Positions 8,341 through 21,022 of a DNA stretch of 64,000 nt are shown piece after piece. Each line of letters starts with the position of its first letter. The stretch's first letter is position 1. Both the position numbers and the translations under genes were made by a program. The notes under the pieces were generated by a model, which saw only the letters and a list, made by a program, of their open reading frames with translations, was not told the DNA's origin and did no database searches. The DNA is from Crocodylus rhombifer (lineage: Eukaryota > Chordata > Crocodylia > Crocodylidae): positions 65,836-129,835 of the forward strand of contig JAVSML010001009.1 of assembly GCA_038503035.1 (NCBI GenBank), written 5' to 3'.

Positions 8341-11214
8341 GTATAGCGCTTTAACTGCCAGCTCCATCATCAGTCTCAGAGCAGCTCACTCAACACTTAT
8401 GAGTATTTGATATCAGATTAAAGATAATGTTTTAACTTTTTTTCTTAAAGTTGCAGTTTGAGTGGACTGAGGATTATATATCATGTTCTGTTCAGTTTCC
8501 TAAAAACCATCCAAAAGGGCTGATAGTGAGGTTACAAGTTATACGGGCTCCCTCTCCTGTTTATATGGGATATTGCATTTCCTCCCTCAACTGCTGGACC
8601 TAAGTGATAATTTACTCCATTTTCTCCTGTGCTTTTACAGATAGATGGTGGGGCTTTTTTCTTAATTATCCTCATCCATACCCAAATATGCGTGCAGCTG
8701 CCAGAGCAGAGGAACCTAACAACTACTGCTAAATCTATCAGGAGTACCTTTGTTAAGCTTTGGGACAAGGAAGTCAAATGGGCTGAGAAATGTAAATTAT
8801 TCCTTAGTCATCCAAGACATATATGATATGTGCCAGGATATTTATTCATGCAAACTCTCTCTCTTGCTTACTTTGCTTTCAATATGTCCTCAGCTGAAGA
8901 GTATTTTTATTTGAATAAGATGTGTGTTGGATTTGTTTTGTTCCCTTCATAAATAAGCAAAGCCCCTGCTGTTTTATCTTTTGAATTCTCCAGTTCTCTG
9001 AAGTAGTGTGATGTGCAGAAATCAGTCCTAACAATAATTTTTTCTATACACAACATCTGGGCCTGTTGAAATTTGCATTGATGTCTATTTTTGGAAACGT
9101 TCAATCAGTCTGTAAAATGTTCCAGCTGTAAGTGAATGCACATTTTACCAAAGTCTTTTCACTGATGCAGATAGTTCTTTGTTCTGAAGAATGTGGAAGT
9201 GGGACTTTTACATTTACAGACAAGCATAAAACAGATGGATGTACAACCTGCCCCTCTTTCAGGCTATGTGGAAGCAGCAGTTGAGTTCCTTCTAGATGCC
9301 TGAGAGAAAAGAAGGGGCCAAGAAATAGGTGAGGTCTACCAGTTATAAAAACCCTAGTGGTTGTTTAGGACCAAAGTTTTCCTTGCCTTCTCAACAAGGA
9401 CTCAGCCAAGAGCTGTAAAGAGCTCCTTGGGCTTGAAAGCCTCTGAATGAGAAGTCTTAGTATTACCTTCTCAGGCTGAGAGGCAATGTTCAAGAATATA
9501 GTCATCAAGCTAAGTATGAAGGCTAAGCTCCTCTCTCAATATGGAAACCGGGTTAGGCAACTCCCCATTGTGTCTAAGAACTGGGCTTAAAATAAATACA
9601 AGTATGGCAAAAGTTTGTATACCATGTGTAGTCTTGAAACCTATATTGTTAATCTGAATGTGCACTAGAAAATCAAACAGGTTGAAAAAATCGTATAGAG
9701 TCTAATTGGTTTGTACAGCCACCTGAGAGCTCAAATTGCTTCCATGGGGTATAATAGACCCATCACCTTCTATTCACCCAATCAAATTATGCACTAAATT
9801 TAAACAAAATACAGCTTAAACATGTCTGGAAATTAGCATGTCTTAAACTATAAATAAGGATTTACCTAAATTGCAGTTAGATGAAGGGATTTTGTGGGCC
9901 ACATGGTGTGCGGAGCCAATTTCATGGTCTTCTCGTGGCAAGTTCCCCCTCGCCACTGATTGACTGAGGGGCCCCCATTGCCCCACCCCTTGCTACTGAT
10001 TGGCCAAGAGGCCAATCATTCATCTTCAGACTGCAGCATTATTGCAGCATTACACCTGGCTTCTTAAAAGATGGTGCTGAAACCCTGTTGCTTTCCTAAC
10101 TGGTGCCTTCACTGAGTCTGTTCCTAGCGCAGCCTCTCAGTAACAATCTCTTAAACCACGCTCCATGGCTGCAGGGATTGCTGCACTTTCTGTGTATTCT
10201 GGTAAGCATTTTTTTCCCAGGTGATTTGGCACAAAATTGAGGGAAACACCATGTTTTGCAGTGATGGCAGAAACCACTGTTTTTCATGGTTCTTGCAAAA
10301 TATCACCACACAACCATGATTATGTTTGTCTTTAACTATAAAATAACCTGGAAAGCATCTGAATTTCCCTTTTTTTTGGAATGTAGCTCCCTTCAAGCAT
10401 GCCCCATAATATAGAATTGCTTCTACGAGAAGCTGCCATTACTGTCTTTCTAAGTGGTGTAGCCTTGTGGCAAAAGTGCCCCATACTTCAGATAAGTGTT
10501 GACAAATCAAAAGATGCCATTGTGCAGAGGGTGGCATAACAAAACACTAGAGATAAAGTTAGCAAACTGACATGAATAGTCATTCTGAAGTCACACTTAA
10601 CTAGCAAAATTGATGAACTCCGCAAATCAAAGGTTATGTTCAGAGAGAGAATGGGAAGGCCATGGTAAGGGTTGTTACAGTACGATGAGAGGACAATGCC
10701 CAGTGTATGAAGGAAACCAACTGACCAAAGGTACAGTTCAAAGCACTCATGAGAGCTGAAAAAGAAGGTAAAGAATGGATGTGGTTGTAACACTATTTGC
10801 TTCCCATGGTCTTATTGTCCAAGTGCATAGAAAATAGAGTGAGGACAATAATGAATTACTCACACTTCCAAGATTCAAAAGGGCAGTACATTTTAAAGAA
10901 TTAATTCATGAATGCACTGCTTTCCACAGGAGACATAGTGCTTATTTTAAGTCGTGCATAGACAAAGCTGATGGTTATTCTGTGGGCTGTAGAACTGTCA
11001 TAACTTTTACTCATCCTATTAATTCACTTCATTTATTTCCTTCCAATTTTAATAATTACTTTAACTGTGATCTGAGTTAGTTGAGTAGTGCTTTTACAGT
11101 CGCTTCCTATTTCTTCTTTTAATCCAATTTTTATTTGTTTCTAAATTTTGTTTTTATTTATTAAAATCTGATATCAGCTCCTGCAAATCTACTTCAGTCT
11201 TTTAGACTGATTAC
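8341..11214. other. Intergenic, no gene seen
   Basis: No frame gives a recognisable protein. A locally GC-rich patch at 9895-10140 contains CCACTGATTG/CTGATTGGCC and GGCCAATC (CCAAT-type motifs in both orientations), then CTTAAAAG near 10063. It looks like a promoter-bearing repeat (an LTR fragment, say) but I cannot assign a family. The rest is AT-rich and unremarkable. Confidence 0.4.
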
Positions 11215-11731
11215 TGAGACTCATCCAGCCCTCTGCTCATAAATGTGGGCACCAATGATACTTCCAGAAGAGAACCTGAGCAGATCAAAAGTGACTACAG
11301 TGCCCTTGGTGCAAGGATGAAGGGGACAGAGGCTTAGGTCATGTTTTCAATCCTTCTGGTCAAGGGGTAGGCACACCCTGCAGATCAATGTGCTGCTGCG
11401 CAGATGTCACCAGCAGAGCATTGGCCACAGGATGTTGTTCCAAGAGAAGGACTGATGGGAAAAGACAGGATCCACCTGACAACAGGCTCACTAACATAGT
11501 GAGGAAGGCTTCAAACTAGATTTGCTGGGGCATGGAGACCAAAGCCCTGAGGTAAGTGGGTGACCTGGAGGAAGCAAAGCAGAAGGGCAACAGGGGAGGC
11601 TATATCATCCTTCTGGACCAAGTAGGGCAATCGGCTAGTTACCTCAAGTGTCTGTACATGAATGCATGGAGCTTGGGAAAACAAGCAGGAAGAACCGGAA
11701 GTCCTTGCACAGTCATGGAACTATGAAGTGA

Positions 11732-12160
11732 TTGGAACAACAGAGACTTGGTGGGATAGCTCGCATGATGGGAGCACTGTCATGGATGAATAATAAACTG
11801 GTCAGGAAGGACAGACAGGGGACAAGAGGAGGAGGAATTGCTCTTTATATAAAAGAGCTGTATGATGGCTCAGAGCTCCAGTATGAAACTGGAGATAGGC
11901 CTGTTGAAAGTTTCTGGGTTAGGGTCAGAGGCGAGAGCAACAGGGGTCACATTGTGGTGGGTGTCTGCTATAGACCACCAGACCAGGAGGATGAGGTAAA
12001 TCAGGTTTTCTTCAACCAGTTAGCACAAGCTTCCAGATCACAAGCTCTGGTTCTCATGGGGGACTTCAACCATTCTGACATCTTCTGGGAGGGTAGTACA
12101 GCATTGCACAGGCAATCCAAGATGTTTTTGGAGAGTACTGGGGACAACTTCCTGGTGTAA
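11732..12160 (+). pseudogene. CR1 ORF2 endonuclease domain remnant
   Basis: 142 codons remain open and include the VVGVCYRPP and LMGDFN motifs of the APE-like nuclease that nicks target DNA to prime reverse transcription. The GDFN motif contains catalytic Asp and Asn. The next part (SDHEM, catalytic His) lies in a shifted frame at 12186-12440, so the ORF is broken. Confidence 0.8.
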
Positions 12161-14082
12161 GTGTGGGAGAGACTAACTAGGGACCATGCTCTTCTTGACC
12201 TGCTGCCCGCAAACAGGGAATGAAGTAGTGGATGGCAACTTGGGCAACAGTGACCATGAGATGATTGAGTTCAGGATCCTGAGGAAAGGAAGGAAGGAGA
12301 GCAGCAGAGAACAGAGCCTGGACTTCAGAAAAACAGACTTTGACTCACTTAGGGAACTGATAGGCAGGACCCCCTGGGAGGCCAGTCTGAGGGGGAAAGG
12401 AGTCCAGGAGATCTGGTTGTATTTAAAGAAACCTTCCTGAGGGTGCCAGAACAAAACATCCCAATGTGCAGTAAGACTAGCAAGAATTGCAGAAGACCAG
12501 CTTGGCTTAGCAGGGAACTCCTCAATGAGCTAAAACATTAAAAAAAAAAAAAGAAGTTTACAAGTGGAAACTTGGACAAACAACTAGGAAATTATATGAG
12601 AGTATTGCTCTGGAATACCAGGGTGAAATCAGGAATGCCAAAGCACAATTGGAGTTGCAACTAGCAAGGGACATGAAGGGTTTCTACAAGAATGTGAGCA
12701 ACAACAATAAGATCAGGGCAAGTATGGGTCCTTTACTAAACAAGAGAGGCAACTTAGTGACAGATGATGCAGAAAAGGCTGAAGTACTCGATGCCTCTTT
12801 TACCTTGGTTTTCACAGGCGAGATCAGCTCCCAGATTGCAGCACAGTTTGGGGAGGAGGTGAGCAGCCAACAGTGGCTAAAGAACGTGTTAGGGACTATT
12901 TAGAAAAGCAGAATGTGTACAAGTCCATAGGGGCCAAATGGGATGCCCCTGAGGTGCTGATAGAGTTGGCTGATGTGATTGCAGAGCTGCTGGTCATTAT
13001 CTTTGAAAATTCATGGTGGTCTGGAAAGGTCCCAGATGATTGGTAAAAGGCAAATTGTGCCCATCTTTAAGAAGGGGGATCTGGGAAACTACATACTGGT
13101 CAGCCTCATCTCAGCGCCTGGAAAAAGCATGGAGGAGGGCCTGAAGGAATCCATTTCTAAGCACTTGGAAGAGAAGAAAATAATTAGGGGCAGTCTGCAT
13201 GGATTCACCAAGGGTACGTTATGCCTGACCAACCTGACTGCCTACTATGATGAGATGACTGGCTCTGGCTTTGTATGTGGGAAGAGCAGTAGATGTGAAA
13301 TACCTTGACTTTATCAAGGCTTTTGATATGGTCTCCCACAACTTTTCTTGCAAGCAAGCTAAGGAAGTATGGGTTAGATGAATGAGCTGTAAGGTGAATA
13401 GAAAACTGGCTGGATCTGGGCAGGATCAGAGGGTAGTAATCTATGGGTCAATGTCTAGTTGGCAACCAGTATCAAGTGGAGTGCCCTAGGAGTCAGTCCT
13501 GGGGCTGATTTTGTTCAATATCTTCATCAACAACCTGGAAAATGAGAAGAAGTGAGCACTCCATAAGTTTGCAGGTGAAACCAAACTGTGGGGAGTAGTA
13601 GTTCTATAGGAAGGTAGGGCTAGGATTCATAGAGACCTCAACAAATTGGAGGGTTGAACCAAAAGAAATCTCATGAGTTTCAAAAAGGACAAGTGTAAAT
13701 TCCTGCACGTAGGATGGAACAAATCCACTCATTAGTACAGGCTGGAAACCAAGTGGCTAAGCAGCAGCTCTGCATTAAGTTGGATATGAGTCAGTAGTGT
13801 GCCCTTGTTGCTAAGAAGGCCAATGGCATAGTGAGCTGCATCCATAGGAGCGTTGGCAGCAGATCGAGGGAAGTAATTGTTCCCCTCTATTTAGCACTGC
13901 TGAGGCCACATCTGGAGTAGTCTGTCCAGTTTGGTTCCCCCCTACACACACCCCATATTACAGAAAGGATCAGGACAAATTGGGCAGAGTCCAAATGCAG
14001 TGAGAGTGGAGAGAAAAAAATGGTTAGAGGGCATGTGACATCTGAGGAGAGGCTGAAGGAACTGGGTTTATTCATCCTAAGG

Positions 14083-14289
14083 CAGTGGATACCAATCTGG
14101 TTTGTGTACCACCAGTGGTACACAGACAACCTGTCAGTGGTACATGTTTAACAGATTTAATATAATTACTTTATATGACAAAAATTTGCTGATGTACTTA
14201 AGGTTGAACTGAAAAAAATGCTGGTGATATTTAAGGTTGTGTCATTTTAAATTGGTGGTGCACAATCTGTCAGAATTTTGGAACCACTG
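14083..14289. mobile_element. Small hAT-like MITE inside CR1 copy e
   Basis: It begins CAGTGGATACCAA and ends TTGGAACCACTG, imperfect inverted termini of hAT type. Flanking octamers TCCTAAGG and GTCTAGAG look like diverged copies of the underlying CR1 sequence. The CR1 3' region resumes immediately after it. Confidence 0.65.
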
Positions 14290-15107
14290 GTCTAGAGAAG
14301 AGAAGACTGAGGGGGGATTTAATAGTAACCTTCAGCTACCTGAAGGGGGGTTCAAAAGAGGATGGAGCTAGACTGTTCTCAGTGGTGGCAGATGACAGAA
14401 CAAGAAGCAATGGTCTCAAGTTGCAGCAAGGGAAGTTTAGGTTAGATTTTAGGAAAAACTTTCTCACTATGAGGGTAGTAAAGCACTGGAACAGGTTACC
14501 TAGAGAGGTTGTGGAATCTCCATCCTTGGAAGTTTTTAAGACCTGGCTAGATAAAGCCTTGGCCAGAATGATCTAGTTGGGGATGATCCTGCTTTGAGCA
14601 GGGGATTAGACTAGACCTCCTGAGGTCCCTTCCAACCCTAACTTTCTATGATAGAACTAGAGACTGTTTCTGTAGAGAACAGCAGGATACCTAGAAGTGT
14701 TAGAAGCCACAGCCCAAGGGACTAGATCAGGGGCAGGCAATTATTTTGGACGGAAGACCGCTTACCAAGTTTTGGCAAGCTGTTGAATACTGCATGGGTA
14801 GCCACATCCCTTGATAGGTGCCCCACCCACTAGTCACCATCTTGTGACCGGAAGCCCTGCCTTCTGACTCCTGACCTTTGCCATCTGAAGTCCCTTCCCT
14901 TGCCCCTAGTAGTACTCCTTTCAGCAAGGGTTTTTGCTGCCCTGGAACCAGAAAAATACCAAATTATATTCTAAAAATTGAACATCTACCATATTCATTA
15001 ATTTGATTTCAAAAAATATTTTTTGTCCTGGTTTACATGTTTGTGTAGTGTACACAGAGGTGTAGTGTACACCTGCACAATAGCTTAAAATGAAGTCTTA
15101 CTCTTGT

Positions 15108-15300
15108 ATAGTGTGGGGGGGTGGATATAGGTGTGGGGGGGCTGTGGGTGCATCTGTATGGGTGGATAGATGTGGGTGTGGGGTGAGGGAGTATGTGGGT
15201 GTATGTGGATATGTGGGGTGTGGGTGGGCATGGGATTTGTTGGGGATTGGGGGAGGGTGGCTGGGGCATGTTGTGGGTATGGGGGTCTGTGCAGGGGCGA
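15108..15300. repeat. G-rich GTGTGGGGG minisatellite
   Basis: Irregular repeats of GTGTGGGG, GGTGGATAT and TGTGGGTG. A homologous tract occurs at 17530-17720, at the same relative place in a related element. Confidence 0.75.
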
Positions 15301-15750
15301 GTGAACATGCCCCCTGAACATGGCATTGCACCTCCTACAAAAAGGCACTGCTGACACTGTTGGCACTGCCTGCAGGCGGTTGCCACTTCCCACTGGCATC
15401 TGTGTGTGGTCCATGATCTCCACTGGATAGCACCGACACTGCCAGCGGCACCTGCGGGTGGCCACTGACCCCTGGTCAGTGCTTGTCACCCCCCTCTTCC
15501 CCCCCCACTGCTGACAGTGCTGGCAGCATCTGTGGGAGCTTCCCTGCTTACCACCGCTGTGCTCCCACCACTGCTGCTGTGCTCCTGCTGCTCCTGCCAC
15601 CACCATGCCCCCCCAGCTGCCCAGGGGCCTGCGTTGTTCATGGATCTGACTGTATGGCAGCATGAAGAGGAGTGTGGATGCAGGTATATGGTGGGGTATG
15701 CATGTGGGACTTGCCCTATGAACACACACAATCTGTCCCTCCCTCATTTT

Positions 15751-15755
15751 ACACA

Positions 15756-15803
<48 letters not shown>

Positions 15804-15807
15804 CCCC
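15751..15807. repeat. (CA)n microsatellite
   Basis: ACACAGACAC followed by an almost pure CA array, interrupted by one CG near the end. Confidence 0.95.
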
Positions 15808-16942
15808 TGCTCCTGGCTATGGGGTACTTGCATGGGCCCCGTACTTCTGTGGTCTGGCCATGCATCCAGGAGCCACGTGGTACAGAAGCGGGTGGCAGTC
15901 GGCCACCCCACTCTTACTTGAATTTCCCTCCAATGCAGGGAGGCAGGAACAGCCCCAGGGTTCCAGGTCAGAAGGCTCTGCTAGGCAGGGACTTCCAGGT
16001 GGGGAGAACAGGGCAGGGGGAGGGGACCGGATCTGGTTGCTGGGTCCTGTTGTCTTCCCCTGGGTCATACTGCCTCTGGCTCCTGTCATCTTTGACAGGC
16101 AGCCAGGAGCAGATAAATATTAATTTTCTAAAATTTTTAGGTGCCCAGATAGAATGGCCTGGCAGGCCATATTTTGCTTGTCTCTGAAATAGATCACATA
16201 GCAAAGCCTGAGCAGGAGCTGAGTTAAAGTATTACCTAATTTGCTGCAAATTCCACTCCAGTGGCATGTGTCTTGTATAATCTGGGTTTTAGATGGTAAC
16301 ATGTGAGCACATTCTCTTTCTCTTTCTCTTCCTAATTTTTAGGAATAAGATTTGTCTTTTTCCTTGTTCATGGCAATATAAATCTTAGAATATGGGAATT
16401 CATTGAAAAATACCAAAACAAGAAAACATCTCTGTATAACTCAAGCAAATGGAACACAGTTTAAATACCTTCTGTCCTTTGGATCAGTTATTTTGAAGCT
16501 ATGTATTACATCTGTAGGTGATCAGTAAGCAATTCTTCAGCATGACACTAAGGGGCAGCCCTGACCAGAGGAAATTATTCCAGACTCTAACATATGCATA
16601 AAGTAAGTGAAAGTTGATTTTTGTTAGTTTATAGAATGATGTAGTATGGGTGATGTTTGGAAATATCAAATTAAACCAATTTTAACACATTTCTTCTTTT
16701 GCGCCTTCTGGGCATGTATTTATGTGTTGTATGTTTTTGTTGCTGCACCTCAAGACTGGACTCTTTCTACTCCCAATACCTGAGACTAAAAGTTAAGGGC
16801 CTAAAAGAGCTCCAGCTAATTGCTGGAATAAGAATATCTTGTCTTTTCATTATAACAAGAAGTGCAGGGCCTTTTCAGCTTAGGGCCGCAGCATGTGGAG
16901 CTCATCACCATCAGACACCAATATGACCAGTATATATTAGTG

Positions 16943-17173
16943 CAGGGGAGGGCAAAATATGGCCTGAGGGCTGAATTTGGCCTGCCAGGCCATTCTATTT
17001 GGTCCATGGTGTGCCTAAAAAATTTAGAAAAATTAATACCTATCTGCTCCTGGCTACCTGTAAAAGATGACAGGAGCTAGGAACAGTAGGACCCAGCAGC
17101 CAGGCCAGGCCAACCCAACCCCCCCCTCCCAACCACAAAAGCCCCTGCTTACCAGAGCCTTCTGGCCTGGGAC
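16943..17173. mobile_element. Fragment of the same hAT-like family, opposite orientation (copy B)
   Basis: The segment starts CAGGGGAGGGCAAAATATGG and matches the reverse complement of 16186-15960: shared blocks include GGCCTGCCAGGCCATTCTAT, ATCTGCTCCTGGCT, AGATGACAGGAGC and CAGAGCCTTCTG. It lacks the other terminus and stops where CR1-like sequence begins at about 17174. Confidence 0.65.
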
Positions 17174-17250
17174 TCATCAGCACCTCAGGTGCATCCCATT
17201 TAGCCCCCATGGTCTTGTACACATCCAGCTTTTCTAAATAGTCCCTAACC
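17174..17250 (-). mobile_element. Short CR1 RT fragment
   Basis: On the minus strand it reads VRDYLEKLDVYKTMGAKWDAP. It matches the segment near 12885-12960 in copy e (AGGGACTATTTAGAAAAGC, GGGGCCAAATGGGATGC). Confidence 0.75.
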
Positions 17251-18010
17251 CAGGGGCGGCCAATTATTTCAGGCAGAGGGCTGCTTACTGAGTTTAGGCA
17301 AGCTGTTGAAGGCTGCATGAGTAGCCCCACACCTTGACAGGTACCCCGTCCCCTGGTTGCCATCTTGTAATTGGAAGTCCCGCGCCCTAACCCCTGACTT
17401 TTGCCACCAGAAAGGACAACATTCATTACTTTGATTTCAATAAATATTTTTGTCCTGATTTACATGTGTTTGTGTAGCATAAATAGAGGTGATTGCACAA
17501 TAGCTTAAATGAAGTCTTACTCTTGTATATTGTGGGGGGCATGGAGGGCTGGGTATAGGTTTGTGGGGGGCTGTTGGTATGCGGATATGTGGTGTGTGGG
17601 TGGGTATGGGTTTTGTGGGGGGGAGGGTGGCTGAGGTATGTGAGGGTGTGTGTGTCTGGGGGCCTATGTATATGACAGTGCAAGGGGGGTGCATGTATAT
17701 GGTGGGGTGTGTGTAGGACTTGCCCTATGAGCGCGTGCGCGCACACACACACTCTCTCTCCCTCTCCCTCACTGCATGCGTGCATACACACATGTGTGTG
17801 CAGTCTCTCTCTCCCTCCCTCCCTCATTATATATACACACACACAGTGTCTGCTTCCCTTCCTTATTGTGCGCGCGTGCACACACAGTCTCCTCCTCCCT
17901 TCTTCCCTCCCTCATTGCACACACTGTCTCTCCCCCTGTCATTGTGTGTGTACACGTGCTGACACACACACACTCTGTCTCTCCCTCTCTCATTGCAGAC
18001 AAACATAGAA
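17251..18010. mobile_element. hAT-like family, third copy with minisatellite (copy C)
   Basis: It begins CAGGGGCGGCCAATTATTTC and follows copy A for several hundred bases (GCTTACTGAG/GGCAAGCTGTTGAA, CATCTTGTAATTGGAAG, GTCCTGATTTACATG, GAAGTCTTACTCTTGTATA), then a G-rich minisatellite. The right part is CA/CT low complexity (17739-18000). A right terminus is not recognised, so the end is approximate. Confidence 0.6.
17739..18000. repeat. Complex CA/CT low-complexity tract
   Basis: Alternating ACACAC, GCGCGTGC, CTCTCTCCCTC and TGTGTGTG blocks. Open frames here are compositional artefacts. Confidence 0.85.
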
Positions 18011-20929
18011 AGCCCTTGTATAGACAGCCTGACATCCAGTCTAAATAGGTTGGTAATATATTTTATTTTTTAGACTATATAGCGTTACCTGAAAGTAGGT
18101 TTCACTTCCTTGTAAAATATTTGAACAGGTTGTAGCCTGAACAAAGCAAGTGCAGAAGCTTTGGATATTTCCCCTGCACTACATTATTGCAGTTGGAGTA
18201 GTCAGGGCTGTCCAATTTCTAAGTGGTTAGCAGGTGCATGCTGCGTAGCAGGTCCCACCTTATTGCACTGTGCTGGCACACCATGTGGTAGTTGCTCTCC
18301 TGTTCTTGGCCCCATAAGCCATGCCACATCACTCTATCTTGAGAAATGTGGGCAGAAAGTGAAAGCTGGGGGGAGAGGGGAGGTCAGAAACTTCAGTGGC
18401 AGTAGTTAAAGGGTGATGGGGGAGTGTTTCCCAGACCAGAAGCCCAGGGGTCACCTCCTCAGTGGCCACATGTGGTCCACAGTTGAGAGACCTCATGTAG
18501 TACTTTCTTGTATAGAGCAGGACCCTGAGGGAGTGTGTAGAGGGGACAGGGTAAGCTAAAGGAACGGAGCTAGCACATAGTGAAGAAAGAAATCTGCTCT
18601 ATCCAAATGGAAAGAGATAGTTTTGCCCCCTTAACCCATGTGCCACACTTCAGCTGTGCTAGTATCCAGCACACTGTGAGAAAGAATGAAGCCACGATAA
18701 CACTCATTCCAGACTCCTATCTGCCCATGACATGAGGAGAGTAATATTACCACAGAGGCTGTCTCCCTCCAGGCTGAGGCCCACCAGGTCCATAGACAGA
18801 AGATTAAAGCAGTGCTTTATGCCTCCTTCCATCTCAGAACTGCACAGAGCAAGAGACAATCTTACCCTCAGATGGGCAGTTCATGCAGTAAGCTACTATG
18901 CAGTATAAGCAAAGGTGGCCAAACCTTGCTTTATATGACAGGTTGTTGTAAACTATCCGCTCTGTGCAACATGACAATGGTTTTAAACCTTCCACTACCC
19001 CTCTGACAGCCAGGGGCCTTACAACGTGTGCATTCCTACCAACCTAGAAGACCAAGCTGTTTTAGTTATTGGTTGTTGGAAGGATAATTGATGTGCTGCT
19101 GAACAAAAGCAGCAAACAGCTAATTAAAAATGTCTTAAATACAGGGTGTGTATTAGCTAAGCCAGAAGATCAGGCTACTATTAGTTTTGTATCTGCTTTA
19201 TAGGGCAGACTGTTGAAGTATATGAAGCTGTTTTTATTAACAAGGAAGTGAATTGATGTAGGGCCTAATTCCACTAGGACTCTCCCTTGACTTCAGTGGC
19301 CTTTGGTTAGCTAGCAACATATAGGATAGCCTGCAAAATATTGGACCATGGAACAGTGCAGGGGGAGGATTAAGTTGATCAGTTGGCTGACATGAATTCT
19401 GGGTAAACCTCAATGGCCTGATCCTCAGAAGTGCTGAGCAGCTGCCGCTCACTTTGTGAAACCATCCTGTGAGATTCCTCTGAGACAGGAGTTTTGTGGG
19501 ACCAGGAGGAAATTGTCTGTAAAGTAAATAAAAAATTATCTTAACTAGCAACTTTGACACAGCTGGCCACAGTATATGTATATAAACAGCTACCTGGAAT
19601 AACAAGACTTTCAAACAATTAGCTAAAGAAAAACACTAGGACTACTGGAGGAGACTGGGCAGATTATATCATTGTATAAATTATTAAACTGATGGGCTGG
19701 AAAAGATGGAGTAGACTTTCTTTTTGTGTTCTGAAGATGGGGGCACTGAAAGTTTATACCTATCATCTGAAAGTTACACCCATTGTATTCACTGCTTAGC
19801 TAATTGAATTACTATATTCAGTAGCTAGATGATGAATTAAATATATGCAGCTGCCTTTAACTTTTGCTATTTCTTTCTTTCTTTCCATTAATAAACACTT
19901 CTGAGCAATAATGGAAGTGGTAGTGATCATAGGAGAGAGAGTGAGAGACCAGCACAAGTATGGCTTCTTAAAAGATGCCTTAGAAACTAAAGCAACTGCC
20001 TTTTTTCCTAGACTGAGGGAGAAATAGATCTATAGATAGCATATCTGTTTCTGTGCTCAGTGTATGCTCCAGAGGAGCATGGTCAAAGAAGTTGTTGGTG
20101 GAAATCAAAGCCAAAGAAATGGTTTTACATTTAGTTCTGAAAGTAGTGAGGCAGGCCCATAGTCATTTTTGTCTCCTATCCACAGAGATTGTCCTGGTCC
20201 CATCATGGCTCTGTCTCCTGCACCGTGACGAGCCTTTCCCAGTCGGTCAGCAGTATCGTGATCCCAGTGGAACAAAGCTGCAATGGAAAGTCTTGGTCAC
20301 AGAGGGGAGGCTATTCTGAGGTCAGTCTTATGGAGCGCTTTGATCATCAGGACAGAAACCTTGAACTCTATAGCTTGGCAGTGCAATTTGTAGTTATCTC
20401 CAAATTGCAGAGCAGAGCTGAGGGTGTTTGGTTTTTCCTGTGCTTTTGGGCTTTGCTGGTTGCCACATGGGGCCAGAAGCGAATGTTTTCCTCCCCTGTT
20501 ACCACAGGTGTCAGTTTTGTTTTGTGCTTTTGTTTTTCTTCCCACTTTCCTCAGCAGCATTGGCTGTCGGCTGCAACCAAGTCTAGAGCTTTTGACTGGG
20601 GTGTGCCTGTGCTCCTTATGTGATTAAAACCTGGATGTTACTGGTTAGAAGGTCTTGCCACATCAGGATCAAACCGATCACCACATTTGGGATGAGAAGG
20701 GACATGGGGTTCAGCAGCAAAAAAATGGGGTGAAAGTTTTCCCCAACAGCAGCAAACTCCACTGTCGTTCTAGAGATCTGCAGGTCTCAGAATGCCTTGC
20801 ACTACACGTGAGACACGTTGCCAAGCAGCTGCTCCTGTGTGCTACCTTTTCCTAAAGCTAGAAGATAAGATAGGAGGAGAGCTGAGAGAGAACTGTCCCA
20901 GGCACATTCTTCCCACATTATGCCTCTGA
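18011..20929. other. Intergenic, no gene seen
   Basis: No exon or clear element. Phrases such as GGGCCTAATTCC, TTGACTTCAGTGG and GGCCTGATCCTCAGAAGTGCTGAGCA (19260-19440) resemble an old dispersed amniote repeat, but I cannot name it. Confidence 0.4.
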
Positions 20930-21022
20930 ATAGGATGGTTTGGATAGGGGTGATCCTACCTTGACAGGGGTTTGGGCTACATGACCTCCTGAGATCCCTT
21001 CCAACCCTCCTTTTCTACAAAT
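20929..21022 (+). mobile_element. CR1 3'-end fragment
   Basis: GGGGTGATCCTACCTTGACAGG, then CCTCCTGAGATCCCTTCCAACCC, matches the CR1 3' UTR as seen at 14580-14640. Confidence 0.8.

Larger units (their letters stand above)
11215..14655 (+). mobile_element. CR1 LINE with ORF1, endonuclease and RT remnants (copy e)
   Basis: This is an old, nearly two-ORF copy. From about 11240 the sequence reads an ORF1 esterase-like stretch (VGTNDTS, YSALGARMKGT). 11732-12160 is the APE-type endonuclease (GVCYRPPDQ, LMGDFNHSDIFW), continuing with [11 protein letters not shown] near 12260. RT pieces follow in several frames at 12649-13560 (NYxLVSLIS, FLYFIKAFD-like, FNIFINN), then the C-terminal region (14382-14576, [13 protein letters not shown]). 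The 3' end (GAGGTCCCTTCCAACCCTAACTTTCTATGAT) is typical CR1. Many stops and frameshifts mark it as ancient. A small MITE sits at 14083-14289. Confidence 0.88.
14728..16186. mobile_element. Non-autonomous hAT-like element with internal minisatellite (copy A)
   Basis: The left end CAGGGGCAGGCAATTATTTT and the right end (reverse-complemented CAGAGACAAGCAAAATATGG) are related inverted termini. Flanking octamers GACTAGAT (14720-14727) and AAATAGAT (16187-16194) match at 6 of 8. Inside are a GT/G-rich minisatellite (15108-15300) and a CA array (15751-15807). The long frames across this segment are low-complexity Pro/His/Thr or Cys/Val artefacts. No transposase is seen. Confidence 0.65.

Noticed and set aside
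15085..15804. Long minus-strand frame of 239 codons
   Set aside because: It covers the minisatellite and CA repeats of a hAT-like element; composition is Cys/Val, then Pro/His/Thr runs. No domain.
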